A stretch of DNA of 64,000 nt from Siderastrea siderea (Eukaryota; Cnidaria; Anthozoa; Scleractinia; Rhizangiidae), in assembly GCA_964030785.1 (NCBI GenBank), contig OZ034971.1, forward strand, positions 44,502,304 to 44,566,303, read 5' to 3'. Both the position numbers and the translations under genes were made by a program. Positions 33,811-45,735 of this stretch are shown in pieces; position 1 is the stretch's first letter, and each line of letters starts with the position of its first letter. The notes under the pieces are model-generated. The model was not told the DNA's origin, did no database searches, and saw only the letters and a program-made list of their open reading frames with translations.

Positions 33811-34690
33811 TCAAAGTTCATTAATCCAGTCTAGCTGGGGTTTCCGCACTCGGACAGGATATCGTACGCGTCTTTCAGGAACAGGCTCTCTCAGAGTTGG
33901 TGGACTGCTAGCTGCAAGGTCAGCTGCTGGGCTTGGTGGTGGAACATCAGTCTCCATGATGCCGGCTGCTGTCTGCTCAGCGACTTCAACCACTGGATCT
34001 CCATGACTCTCAAGCTGGATTGAATGTTCTGAGGTCTGGGTAACAGGGGTACCGCTTGTTGTCACTGGAATTCTAGAATCTCTCAGTTGGTCTGTGTGTC
34101 GACGCCACAATAAGCCAGGCTTGACTTTTACCTCGTACAATAGGGGCCCAAGTTGTGTTCGGATGATGCCAGGTATCCACTTTGTACTACCAGTGTAATT
34201 TCGTGCTATCACTCTCTGGCCAATGGAGAATTCTCTGGTTACAGCACCACCCTTCGTGATGGTTTGGTCTATCTGACGGTTGCTTATCTTCATGGGGAGA
34301 TCTGGTCTCTGCAGGCTCGGTCAAGTGCGTAATCTTCTTCCCCAAAATAGCTGAAATGGCGGTTCTCTGGTGGTTGAATGGGGGGTATTTCTGTAAGCGC
34401 AGGAACGTTGCCAACTTAATGTTCAAAGGTTTACTTCTGTTTCACTTTTCATGGCTGTTTTGAAACTCTGCACACAGCGCTCGGCAGGACCATTGCTGGC
34501 CGGGTGGTATGGTGCTGATGTGATGTGCTTGATTCCATTTCTCTTGAGGAACAGCTTGAACTCTTCGGATTTTGTACTGCGCTCCATTGTCACTCACTAA
34601 CTGGGCTGGAACACCATATCTGGCGAATAAGTTCTGGAGTTTCTCAATGGTTTTCGCTGAGATCGTGGTGTCCATTTTCTCCATTTGCAA
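33811..34690 (-). pseudogene. Gypsy integrase, degraded
   Basis: Fragments in different frames: an integrase core piece with [13 protein letters not shown] (34442-34690), and a C-terminal piece with FSIGQRVIARNYTGSTKWIPG and VRKPQLDWI (33811-34293), typical of K02A2.6-like Gypsy integrases. Frame breaks lie between them. A tandem duplication of about 75 bp (34858-35053 region) also interrupts the pol sequence. Confidence 0.75.
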
Positions 34691-35323
34691 TCATCTAGAA
34701 TAAGCATCCACCACAATCAAGAACATGCAGCCAAGAAAAGGGCTGGCAAAATCAATATGGATGCGGCCAGGGTGACGATAGGCATTCCCAGGGATGTACA
34801 GTTGCGGTAATAGGCTCCGCCTGCATTAGCTTGCAACCCGAGTAGGGCTTCGAGGTTTCTTCAATTTCGTTGTCAATTCTTGGCCACCAGATGTAGCTTC
34901 TTGTTAGGACCTTCATCTTCACCACTCCCAGATGTCCTTAATGGAGTTTCTCAAGTACTTGTCAATTCTTGGCCACCAGATGTAGCTTCTTGTTAGGACC
35001 TTCATCTTCACCACTCCCAGATGTCCTTAATGGAGTTTCTCAAGTACTTGTGGACGAAGTTTGTGGGGAGGTAGAAAGAGTGGAGTACAGGAACATGGTT
35101 GTTAAGCCATCCTTTAGTAACCATCTCATGTGCTTGACTCAGTACGCGATTTTTTTTGGCTTCTCCTTTGGGGTCGTCAACTGCGATGGCTCAAACTGCA
35201 TCACATTGAAAACATTCAATGGATATACAACTTCTTCTGCTGCTCTCTCTTCAGTTTTAGGTGGCAACCGGGAAAGTCCATCTGCATTGCTATGCACTTT
35301 AAATGGATGTTGATGGCTGATGA

Positions 35324-36256
35324 TTATATGTACAGTGGGAAAGATTGGCCAAACAAATACACATGGAACTTCTTGACTTCCCAGATTATTGCCAAAGCTT
35401 CTTTATCTATTTGTGCGTACCCTTGCTCAGTTTTTGTGAGTGTCCTGGAAGCAAAAGCAATGGGTCGCTCAGTTCCATCATTCATCACGTGGAATAACAC
35501 TGCACCAATTCCAACAGGGGTTGCATCACAAACAAGGGGCCTAAGGGGCAGACTGGGATCATAATGTGTTAACACTTGCTCTGAGATGATCATATCTTTC
35601 ACATTGTGGAATTCTGTTTCGCATTGTTCCGTCCCTTTCCACTGATGGTTGTTCCCTAACAGCTGATACAATGGGTGTACCACTGTTGACAGATTAAGCA
35701 ATAATCTGTTGTAGTAATTGACTAGCGCGAGGAGTGATCTAACTTCAGCTACATTGCATGGGCGGGGCGATTTCAAAACTACTTCTACGTTCTCTAGTGA
35801 CTTGTGGAGACCATGACTGTCAATATCATGTCTTCAGAAGTCTATCCTCTCCTTGAAAAAACTCCCACTTTGCCTTGTTTGCTCTCAAGCCATGAACTTG
35901 CAAACGACGTAAAACTTCTTCTAGGTTAGCCAGATGCGCTTCATCGTTCTTTCCAGTGATGATCATGTCATCAAGGATACAGCTTGTGCCAGATGTTCCC
36001 TCTAACACGTGATCAATGGTACTATACGTTGCCAGATAGCAGGTGCAGAAGTGATGCCAAACACTAGTCGGTTGTACTGAAACAGTCCCATATGGGTGTT
36101 GATAATGAGGTATTTCTTTGAATCTTCTTCCATTTCTAATAGGTGATAAGCTTGACGGAGGTCAATCTTTGAGAATTTCTGCCCACCAGCAGGGTTTGCA
36201 AAGGTGTCTTCAATGTGAGGTAGAGGGTTCTGCACTGCCTGTAGTTCTGGATTCAC
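35324..36256 (-). pseudogene. Gypsy reverse transcriptase/RNase H, degraded
   Basis: RT pieces with FSKIDLRQAYHLLEME (36002-36256) and LDDMIITGKNDEAHL, the YxDD-type motif as LDDM (35826-36008), then RNase H with FHNVKDMI, LRPLVCDATPVGIGAVL and AQIDKEALAIIW (35324-35776). Frameshifts separate the pieces. Confidence 0.85.
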
Positions 36257-36459
36257 TGTGACCTAGTAATCACCACAAAATCTAACCGAACCATCTTTCT
36301 TGGGGGCAAGCACAATGGGGGTGGCCCATTCACTCCACTCCACTTAAGTGACAATACCTTCATTCTGGAGTCTTCGCAATTCCTCCTCCACCTTCGGCTT
36401 CAACGCATACGGCACTTGTCTAGCCTTGAGAAAGCGTGGTTGGCTATCCTCTTTAAGAG

Positions 36460-36924
36460 TTAACTTCGCTTTGGCTGATGTAAGTGTGCCCAGTTTATCT
36501 TCAAAGACATCCGATACTTGTCTAGCATAGTGTCCAAACGCTCTTTAGGACTTAAGGCAGCTGGTGGAGCTTGCAGTGACGTGATAGAACACCAGTCTAG
36601 GTGCAACTTGCATAACCAATCTCTTCCCATCAAAACAGGACCCTTACTCTTGACGACATACAGATACAGATCCAGCAATTCTCTTTGGTTTTGGTAGTCC
36701 ACGTTTACTTTGAGCACTCCTACTGAGGTAATGTTTTCGCCAGTGTAGGTTTTCAAGAACAGTCCGGTTTCGTTAAAGGGATTATCGTTAAATTTCTGCT
36801 GGTGGAGATCAAACGAGATAATTGACACAGCCGAACCTGTGTCCAGTTCTGTTCCAAGGGGTTTGCTATCAACATTCAAATCCACCCAAATAATATCCTT
36901 GCTCTGTTTACTCACGTTGTGCAC
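36460..36924 (-). pseudogene. Gypsy protease region
   Basis: Aspartic protease motif LDTGSAVSII, followed by VLMGRDWLCKLHL. The start and the link to gag are lost. Confidence 0.75.
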
Positions 36925-36957
36925 CTCTAAAGTGGCTAAGACATCATCGCTGCTTGT

Positions 36958-37622
36958 TTAGGCTTGCCTTGCTGAATATGTCCTTGTTTTCCACAATAGT
37001 GGCAGATTTGTTCTTTGTAAAAACAATTGTGAGCCATGTGTGTGTTCCCCCCACAGCGATAGCAATAGGGTGTTTGTTACCGGTTTCGCTGCTGTTGCTT
37101 TGTTGCTTTCAGTCAACTTGTCAACGTGAGGGACTGGGTTGAACTCACTGAAGCATCGCGGATGGCAGTTTTCATTACTACAGCAATCTCCACAGCTTTG
37201 GAATACTTCAGTCTGGCTTCTGAGAGCAATCGCTTTTAAATCTGACATTTCGAAGTTCACAGTCTATCTCGTAGCGCTTCGTTCAGGTTTCCGCCAAAAT
37301 TGCAGTGTGTCGCAAGCTTCCTTAGCTCGGCCGCGTATGACAACATACTTTCTCCTTCATGCTGGTTGCTCTTGTAGAAACGAAATCTTTCCACAATTTC
37401 GAAGGGCTTCGGGCTCAAATGCTCCTGTAGAGTGGCAACTATCTCTTGAAAAGACTTGGTAGCTGGCTTCTTCGGTGCAAGAAGGTCCCTCAGCAGAGTG
37501 TAGGTCTTCCCACCGATCAAGCTCAACGAGGTCGGTACTTTATGGGCATCATCGATGTTGTTTGCCAAGAAAAACTGTTTTACTCGTTCCGCATAGGTTT
37601 CCCAGTTCTCGTTTGTCATCAA
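36958..37622 (-). pseudogene. Gypsy gag, degraded
   Basis: The capsid-like segment (NWETYAERVKQFFLANN, SFQEIVATLQEHLSPKP, RFRFYKSNQHEGESM) is in one frame to 37257. A zinc-knuckle-like region continues in another frame. Confidence 0.7.
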
Positions 37623-37774
37623 AACTCTCTATCTTGCCAATAGCGGTCATAATTTCTCGAATTTTACCTCGTCGCCACTGTCATGTTTTTGATTCGACCG
37701 AACACGTTTCGGAATGGTGCCTAGGTGCGCATGTTCAGTGTCTATTGGCCGCTGGCCAAATACACTACAATCCC

Positions 37775-38110
37775 CGAGACTAAAACCTCACAAATGTGGT
37801 CACCTTTCGAAAACGGAGACTGTCTCTTCAAATTGGACATCTCTATAACGTGAACCGAGTTTCTTGAGACTGACAGACACCTCTCTTAAATGTGGACACC
37901 TCTAATCCCCAAGACTAAGATGTCACCAATGAGGAAACCTCTCCGAGATGGAGAACATAATGTCAACACCTCTCCACATTGGACACCACTATAATGTGAA
38001 CGGAGTTTTTGAGACGGACAGACAGTGATCTCTCTAACAAGGACACCTCTTTTGTGGATACATCTCTAAATCCTACACATCTCTAATAAGAGTCGTCTCT
38101 GAACGGATGG
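37775..38110. repeat. CTCTAA/GGACAC minisatellite, right part
   Basis: Continuation of the diverged array seen at 33340-33613, with units like GGACACCTCTCTAA and GTGAACGGAGTTT. Confidence 0.7.
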
Positions 38111-38259
38111 ACATCTCACAATTAATTTCACTGTTTTTTTTTCTTTATTTTATGACCTTCTCTAAAACAGACGGTCGGCGACGTACCCAATGGTCGGCTT
38201 TAGAGATCAGTGTTGTTTATATTTGTCAAGCGTTAACGATGATGTGTAAATGAACTTAC

Positions 38260-38376
38260 TTTTGCAGCGCCTTTTCCTTGCAAGGATGTTGTTTCCCAGT
38301 AAAAACACCAGGGCGAGTATGATTACCAAAATAACAGCAATCCCGACAGGCATAATCCATTTCCCTACACGACGCC
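38260..38376 (-). CDS. Exon 5, transmembrane segment of IL-1R-like receptor
   Basis: 117 bp between a CCACAG acceptor and a GTAAGT donor. It encodes KWIMPVGIAVILVIILALVF, a single membrane helix, followed by a stop-transfer cluster (ARKRRCK). Both borders are phase 1 and fit the neighbouring exons. Confidence 0.9.
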
Positions 38377-38939
38377 CTGTGGAGTCAAGAAACAATGGAA
38401 AAATTGTACGATACGACTACGACTACGTTATTATTCTTTTGACGAACCTCGCGAGTTTTCAACAGTTTGCGTTCGCAAAAGCAGTCAGTTACCAACAGAT
38501 GCGGTTTAAATCTTCCTCCTGTTTGATCGCTAACTAACGTGTGGTCTCATCGTCTTCATTATCAGTTTGCGGGTGATTGCTTCATCGAATTAATTGTGTA
38601 ACGCGTGGGAGCGTGTGTAATAAAATTTAATTAAGTCGAAGAGCCTTTTCATTGAAAATATGTGGTGTCATATCTAGTGGATATGTTACATCTGGCGACG
38701 TTTAGTGTAAACTGCCATCAGGCCGAATTTTAGGATCGCTCTCATTCTCTTACTTGGGTCGCTTGTTTCGTATTTTTCCGCCTGTGTTTCACCGAGCGAA
38801 ACGAAAACAGAGCCTGATCACAGGTTACGTTTCGTGCAGCTTGTCGCACTATAAAATTGCGGCACAGGTTACACGAAAAAAAATGCCTAATCAGCTTCGG
38901 CGGTAAGTTCGATTTCCGCCGTTCACTTGGGTCCGGCTT

Positions 38940-39060
38940 CCCTCCCTTTTTCGGGGGGGGGGGGGGGGTGGGGGAGGGGTGAGTGCAGGCTCATTTCCCG
39001 AAAAGCGGCTGGTAATCAAGCCTACTTCGGTGGGGAGCGGGGAACAAATGGCATACCAAT
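38940..39060. repeat. Poly-G tract with coral-type dispersed repeat
   Basis: A G17-type tract is followed by GTGCAGGCTCATTTCCCGAA and AGCGGCTGGTAATCAAGCC, a phrase I associate with dispersed repeats in stony-coral genomes. No gene. Confidence 0.4.
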
Positions 39061-39349
39061 ATACTTGAAATAAATTACTCGATATACCTAAAGGTTACTT
39101 CGAGCAAACATATTATGCCCTACAGGAGTAATTTCGGAGTTGTTTCGTTTGAACAAATAATATACCTATAACACCTGTACTTCCTTGTAAAAATAACTGT
39201 ATAACCAGTGTTTAAACCCTCTGTATACCGTAGGCGATTCTGACGTACAAAAAAATAAGTAGACCAGGGCAGTTTACATAATTACTGACTGTGGGAGCAC
39301 TATCGTATATGTTACCTTGAGCAAATATTTAGCTTTCAAACACTTACTT

Positions 39350-39391
39350 GTAGTTGAGCCGGTGAGAGTTTCGTCGTGAAGGGTAATTTCT
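39350..39391 (-). CDS. Exon 4, 42-bp linker exon of IL-1R-like receptor
   Basis: A miniature exon between an AAACAG acceptor and a GTAAGTG donor. It encodes about 14 Thr-rich residues (ITLHDETLTGSTT) between the second Ig domain and the membrane helix. Phase 1 on both sides. Too short to appear as an open frame, but its borders and phases fit perfectly. Confidence 0.75.
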
Positions 39392-40343
39392 GTTTTTTCT
39401 TTCAAGAAATAAAAAATATATAGTCAAAATATTGAAAGCGAAACAACACTTATCTGTTAAACCACCGATGACTAACTTGAACGGACGAGCCAAGCTAAAG
39501 TTTGCAAGCTCCAGTTAGCTCATTCAAGTCTGCGTGAGTGCAAGCAAGAGCCTTGAACACTGAACAGTTGGCAAACGTAACAAAACAAGGAATGGACAAA
39601 AGTCCTATTTATGAGGGGGGAGGAGTAGCATTCCTAGTTGTTTCATGGTACAGCAAGCGCTGGCCGTGTGGTGGCCTGAAGGCGACCTTACCGTACTCTA
39701 ACCTTGCCGTACTCTAAAGGTCGCTTTTCTTACTTCATGCACACTTTGTGACTTCTGTGGCTCTTTTTAGCCGGAGGGGTGGTTGGCGTTTACTTTAGAT
39801 TTCATAATAATAACGGGGACCCTTACATGTTACCCTGCTACGGTATAATATCACAAGGGTGGCACACCGCTTGTAGTTGAAAATGTATGGGAAATGTAAG
39901 AGAATACTGAAAGGTTTGTACTATAGCGTAAAATCGTGCAGAATCCGGAGACAAATCAGCTCAACTAAACGCGAATTAACCTCAGACAGTGTGTTTTGTT
40001 GACATTGCAACTCAAAACCTGTAAATCTGGCAAATTGAAGGTTTCCGTTGTGGTAGTTACTATGATAGTAACGACCAATTGGTGCCAATACGGCTTCTTG
40101 GTCAGCAGGTGGTCGCTGAGAGAGACTCTGGGGGTAATGAACTTGTTACCTCAGGAATCCTGCGGTTAACGGTTTATAGTTTTGGTTACAGTGAACAGTC
40201 AATCAAAAAATCTTTTTTTTTTTCTATTACCACAGTCTTTCCCGGTGACAACCCGCTGACCAAGAATCCTGAGGACTCTGGGTACGAGATTGAATAACGC
40301 AGTTTGTGTGGGTACCCTTTCATAACAAAAAATTACTGTGTAC

Positions 40344-40685
40344 CTGGCTGAGAGGCATTAAGCAGCTCAATAGTGTCGTTTGCAATTAAAATGATGGGAG
40401 AGGCGCATTTCATCTGACATAAGTACTCGCCAAAATCTTCATCTGTCACATTGGCGATCATCAGCATAAACTCATCTTGTAGTGACCTGTGCTTGCACTC
40501 GTACTTTTTTTGTTTCTTTATGACATACTTTGTGTTGTTTTGCAGAGTGCTGTTTCCATGGTACCATGTTAATGCGGATCCAGACAAACAGCCCCTCCAC
40601 GACAATGCTGAGCATTGTAGACTTGTGTTGGAGAATTGTTTGGCGGTAACTTTTCTCCTTGTTGCTGTTATGTGGCCCCGTTGTC
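40344..40685 (-). CDS. Exon 3, second Ig domain of IL-1R-like receptor
   Basis: 342 bp between a CTACACAG acceptor and a GTACAC donor, both phase 1. It encodes an Ig domain: Cys in SLQCSA, Trp in ALTWYHG, then DFGEYLCQMKC with the Y-x-C of the F strand. Several N-glycosylation sequons (NTS, NST, NNT, NVT) are present. Diverged copies occur at 58870-59660 and 59861-60199. Confidence 0.88.
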
Positions 40686-41398
40686 CTGTGTAGGACATAA
40701 AGTCAACTCTTGTTGTAAAGTTTGCAATAAAATCTACCATAAAATAAATTAAACGCTGCGTGCGCTCTGATTGGTTAAATAACATCTTTATCAGAGTTAC
40801 AGATATAAAAGCTCAAATAAGCGGCTTTGTCAACAAATAACGGCGGTGATTGACAGCAAACTCAAATGACAAACTTCCGAAGCAATCAAGGTTAACATCC
40901 AATTACATCTGTAACATAGACCGCTTTCCACTCGAGGTTTACAACGGGAACGAAGCCACACCCGAATGTTCCTTCACCAGTCCGGTTTAAGAGGTAGAAA
41001 CTAAACTTATATCAGACATTTTCCCGGTAGACTATGCGGTCCAACGGGGAGCCCCCGCGTAGAACCTTTCGACGCCATGTGCTTATAGGATCGAGAATCT
41101 CACAGTTGTTTGTTGTGTCTCGTGGTTGCGTTAGTTTTCGTTCGTTCGTTTACTTTAAAGAGATTATACCTGTAGTTTCGAAGGTGGAACAAATAAACTC
41201 AGGATTAAGTTCTCACATTGGTCCTTCGGAGCAGGACGACAAGCGAAATTAAACTTCGTCTAAACACTGTTGAGAAGCGTTAGAACCGAACGGTAAATAG
41301 AAGGAACGTGGTGAGTCAGTTTGTTTTCATTACCGTTGGACGACTGAATTTTGACACCTTGGACCTCGAAACAAGTCGTAATTATGTCATTGACCTAG

Positions 41399-42332
41399 GT
41401 GCAAGCGAAGAGAATGCGAAATGGACACAGAATACACGTACGGCGATTACTTAATGATGCTACCGAGTTGGCTGGAAATAACACCGAACAAAAGGCCGAA
41501 CACAGGAGTCGAATAAAATATTACAAATCTACATTCACGAATCTAAAAGTGGAACTCAGCGAGCTTGATGCAACGATTCTTAGTAAAGTCACTGACAAGG
41601 AAATCGAAAAGGAGATCACCGAATCAGCGGAGTTTACGGATGAAACTGGAATTTGTTTGGTCATACTCGAAGGCATCACGTGCGCAGAGACCGAACATAG
41701 CCCACCGTCTGGCTCACAAGGAAATTCGCCCGCACAGGCTGGATTAGCAGTGACGAATGGAGCCAGTAACTCGAAGGTAAGGCTCCCAAACTACATCTTC
41801 CGACATTTGATGGTAAATTTAAGGAACGGTCATCGTTTTGGGACAGGTTTGATTCAGCAATTAATTCGACTTGACATTTTCAGCAATATGTGTGCCTCTA
41901 ATTAGTTCTCCTGTGCAGGGCCAGTTCCCAGGACGAGCTGCAAGGGCTGCAAGGAGTTACCCCTACCTTGCGGGTCTGAAATTGGCTGATGACCGTACGG
42001 AAGGGGAAACTCAAATTGACGTATTAGTTGGTGCTGACCAGTACTGGAATTTTTTGTCGGGGGGAGTTATTCGTGGAGAATCGGCCGGGACCTTGTCGGG
42101 TCCAACCCATGCCCTTAAACCGTCTTCGGACACCGCCATTAATCTGACAAGTACACATCTGTTGAAATGCCAAGTTACAGAGCGTCTTGATCCAGACATA
42201 CTCGAGAGCAAGCTGGAGAAGTTCTGGAGGCTGGAGAGTTTGGGAATCGTTCCGAACGAAAGCAGTGTTTACGATGAGTTTCAGCAACGAACATGCTTTG
42301 ATGGCCAGAGATACGAAGTCAGTCTTCGCTGA
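41399..42332 (+). pseudogene. BEL/Pao gag-protease region, degraded
   Basis: The gag N-terminus is helical (TFTNLKVELSELDATILSKV, EFTDETG). The frame changes near 41870 and much of gag is missing. The following frame has QIDVLVGADQYWNF and VRGE-like GVIRGESAG, typical of the Pao aspartic-protease region, then ESKLEKFWRLESLGI leading into RT. Confidence 0.75.
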
Positions 42333-42339
42333 AAGGAGC

Positions 42340-43743
42340 CGCACTCGATGTTAGGCGACAACTTCAACCGTTGTCCAGACTGAAGAGAGATCCAGAAGTG
42401 TTGAAAGAATATCATACTTTCATCCAGGAACAATTGAAGGCGGGTATAGTTGAGAGGGTTGAGGAAGCTGTAGCAGGAAAAGTTCGAGAAGTTCACTACC
42501 TATCATACCATCCAGTGGTACGTAAGGCAAACAACTGAAGTGAGAATCGTATATGATGCTTCTGCTCGAAAGAATGGAGGCCCATCGTTGAATGACTGTT
42601 TATACTCAGGTCCCTCCTTGTCAGAAACCATTTCAGACATCCTGATTACGTTCCCATGCCAATAGACTGCACTTGTCGGAGACATCGAGAAGACCTTCTT
42701 GATGATTTCTGTGGCTAAGGACGACCGTGATGCTGTACGATTTCTTTGGTTTGACGACCCCTTCAGTGAAAATCTGGAGGTGGTAGTGTTGAGATTTGCA
42801 CGCTTAGCGTTTGGTCTTTCCTGTGGTCCTTTCCTGTTGAACGCTACTCTCAAACATTACATTCTGAAATATTAGAGTGAAGATCCACAATTTGTGCAAA
42901 AACTGCTTCAGTCTCTTTACGTTGATAACATTCTTACTGGAGGCAGTGATGATGATGAAGCCTACGACTTCTACATCAAAGGAAAGTCAAGACTCGCTGA
43001 AGGTGGACTCAATGTAAGGAAGTTTGTTTCTAACTGCAAGAATTTAATGCACAGAGACTGTTAGAGTTGGCCTCTCAGGGACCCAAGGTGGTTACTCCAA
43101 GTGAGAACATCAAGACTGTGTGAGAAGAAGATGAATCATTTGCAAAGAGTGTAGTACACAACGCAGATACTTCGCCAGCAACAGAGAAAAGTCCTGGGAA
43201 TGTCTTGGAACAAGGAAGATGATCAGTTGATTCTGGATGTGAGAGACATTGTCGATAGATCAGTGATGAAAGAGCCAAACCCAACAAAGCGTGATGTAGC
43301 GAGGATCACATCCAAAATATATGACCCTTTAGGGTTCATTACCCCTGTGACTGTGAAAATGAAGATATTCTGCCAAAGCTTGTGTGAGAAGAAGATGGGG
43401 TGGGATGAAGTATTGGATGAATCATCAAAAGGGGTTTGGACCAGCCTATTGAAGGACCTTAAGGAGTCTGAGCCAGTCATTGTGCCACGATGTTTCTTTT
43501 CTGGTTTCCAAGGAGAGGTAGTGTCTGTTAGCCTGGAAGGTTTTTGTGATGCGTTAGTCAGTGCATATGTAGCAGTGGTGTACTTGAGGATCTAAATGAC
43601 AGAAGAGACACATCTGAAGTTTTTGAGTTCAAAGACAAGAGTTGCGCCACTTGTAAAGCAAACTACTCCAAGACTTGAACTTCTTTTAGCACTCATTTCA
43701 GCCAGGCTTATTGCAAGTGAGAAAACTGTGCTGGAAGGTTTAA
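42340..43743 (+). pseudogene. BEL/Pao reverse transcriptase/RNase H, degraded
   Basis: RT phrases are recognisable across frames: FRYDASA-type VYDASARKNGGPSLNDCL, VGDIEKTFL, and the catalytic YVDNILTG as LYVDNILTGG (about 42915). Then come SWNKEDDQL, ARITSKIYDPLGFITPVTVKMK and the RNase H start. Premature stops are present. The MITE at 43744 cuts the RNase H region. Confidence 0.75.
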
Positions 43744-44592
43744 CCCTATTCAGACCGGGGGGGGGAGGGATTTTGAGGCCCGCCTCAACTTTGAAGTTAT
43801 GTAATTTCGTAACCGTTTAGGTTAGTACCACTAAACTTTGTGACTTTTCCTACAATTTAACTGGGAACATTTTGGCATGAGTGTCTTGTGTCCAACAAAC
43901 TTGACGTTGCCACTTTGTGACAGCCATGTTTTTTAAAAATCACGGTTCTCGCCTTAACCGCTGCTAATTTGTATTTTTACATTATATAACTGTAGCAACA
44001 GTTGATTATTTAAGAATAACCGTTCACTGAAGAAAGGAATTTAGTGCTATTTTGAGGAAAACGTGAGAATCCAAGGTGGCAGACTTAACCGGTGTAAAAA
44101 GGGATTTCTCGCTATAAATTCACTATTCGCCAAAAATTTTAAGTGTATGAGATTGTTAACTAAGTAAATAAACTTTTTACAATCAACTGGCTTCATTTTC
44201 TTGTTTATTAAGTGAAGCAGATGAATTTAAAGAAATTCAAGATGGCAGATCTAAGATGGCGGACACCAAAATGACCATTTTATCTCTAATATGAACTTGC
44301 AAAATTTCATGTGTTCCAAAATATACATTCAGAAAATATATTATAGATGCCCTTTATACCAAAAAAAGTATTTTTACTCCTTCAGGCACAGTATTCAGTA
44401 AATTTATTGCTTTAGAGCTTCTAAGTGAAACATTGAGAAACAAATGGTGTCATAATGACGTCATACACGTCACAGTGAAATCACAGTATCTGTAGTGGTT
44501 AGAATTAGCGCCTACACTATCCTGTACAAACTTGGTGGCTTCTGAAGCTCCCCCGGTCCCAGAAGGTCGAAAAAGGCCCGGTCTGAACAGGG
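43744..44592. mobile_element. piggyBac-type MITE in TTAA
   Basis: 849 bp with imperfect terminal repeats CCCTATTCAGACCGGG and CCCGGTCTGAACAGGG, flanked by TTAA on both sides (43740-43743, 44593-44596), the piggyBac signature. No transposase frame. It is nested in the BEL/Pao pol gene and therefore younger. Confidence 0.85.
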
Positions 44593-44799
44593 TTAATTTG
44601 AATTTCCCATGTGAGGTGCTGGACAGACTCAAAGGTGGCACTTTACTGGATCCGTGTTGAAGATCGCGAGTGGAAGCAGTTTGTTCAAAATAGAGTGTGC
44701 GAGATCTGGAGTCTTGTACCACCAACTGCGTAGAGTCACTGCTCGAGTAAAGATAACCCAGCTGACATTGCATCTCGCGAAAAATCACCAAAAGCCTTA

Positions 44800-45735
44800 G
44801 CAGAAAGTATGTGGTTTCCTGGGCCGGAATGGTTGACGTTTAAAGAGCAAGTTAAAGAAGTTGAGTTGTCTAACCTGCAACACTAAGTCCCAGCAGGGAC
44901 CTTACAGGAACTGAAGGCAAAACACCATTGCCAGGAGCCAACGAACCTGTCACTTTTGGCTGAATCCTCTACCATTTTAGTGGGTTCCGTCATTGACTGT
45001 AAGAAATTCAGTCGCCTTGAGAAACTCCTTAGTATAACAGCCCTGGTTCTTCGGTTCATCAGGAAGTTCAAGTGTAAGAGAAAGAAAGTTGCATTAACTC
45101 CACTAAAACTTTCAGCAGGGGATATCTCCATGGCTGAAGAACTCTGGATAAGTGAAGATATCTTGCTATCCATGGAGTCAAGTGGACATTCAATTTGGAG
45201 AGGGCCCCGTGGTGGGGAGGCTTTTTTGAACGAATTGTCCAAAGTGTGAAGAGGTGCCTAAAGAAGGTACTCAAGAATGCAAGGGTCACTACTACTGAGG
45301 ACCTTCAAACAGCGCTGGTTGAGGTAGAAGCAACCCTGAATGCGAGACCTCTCACATTTGTCTCAGGCGAAGGCCTTGAAGAACCGCTTACATCCTTCTA
45401 CTTAATGTGTGGCAGACGTCTGCGTTTCACGTCAGACCAAGGTGAAGAAACTGACTTCAGTCAAGTTAACGTTGAGGATCTTCGAGGGAGAGCAGCCTGT
45501 CTTGAAAGACTGAAAGATCGTTTCTAGAGGCGGTGGAAAGACGAATACCTTTTGGAATTACGGAATTCCCACCGAATCAGAACAAACCCCACCCAAGGTG
45601 CGTTGGTTGGAGTGGGAGACACTGTGATTATCCACGAGGATGGCTTGCAAAGAGGACTCTGGAATCTTGGACGAGTAGAGAGACTTATCTCAAGAAAGGA
45701 CGGGATTGTGCGTAGTGGTCATGCCTACCGCTAAG
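44800..45735 (+). pseudogene. BEL/Pao integrase and C-terminal region, degraded
   Basis: Contains FLNELSKV-type sequence and, in another frame, APWWGGFFERIVQSVKRCLKK, ARPLTFVSGEG and LMCGRRL, the end of the Pao integrase. Then comes VGDTVIIHEDGLQRGLWNLGRVERL, the familiar C-terminal domain. Stop codons and frame changes separate these pieces. Confidence 0.8.

Larger units (their letters stand above)
33619..37769 (-). mobile_element. Ty3/Gypsy LTR retrotransposon with 91-bp LTRs
   Basis: Two 91-bp repeats, 33619-33709 and 37679-37769, start TGTCA and end in (CG/TA)CA. They share ACACGTTTCGGAATGGTGCC and CTGGCCAAATACAC. A perfect 5-bp duplication ATCCC flanks the element (33614-33618 and 37770-37774). 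Next to the upstream LTR, TGGCGACGAGG is a plausible primer-binding site. It lies in the last intron of the receptor gene and is on the same strand. The genes are broken by frameshifts, so this copy is dead. Confidence 0.88.
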
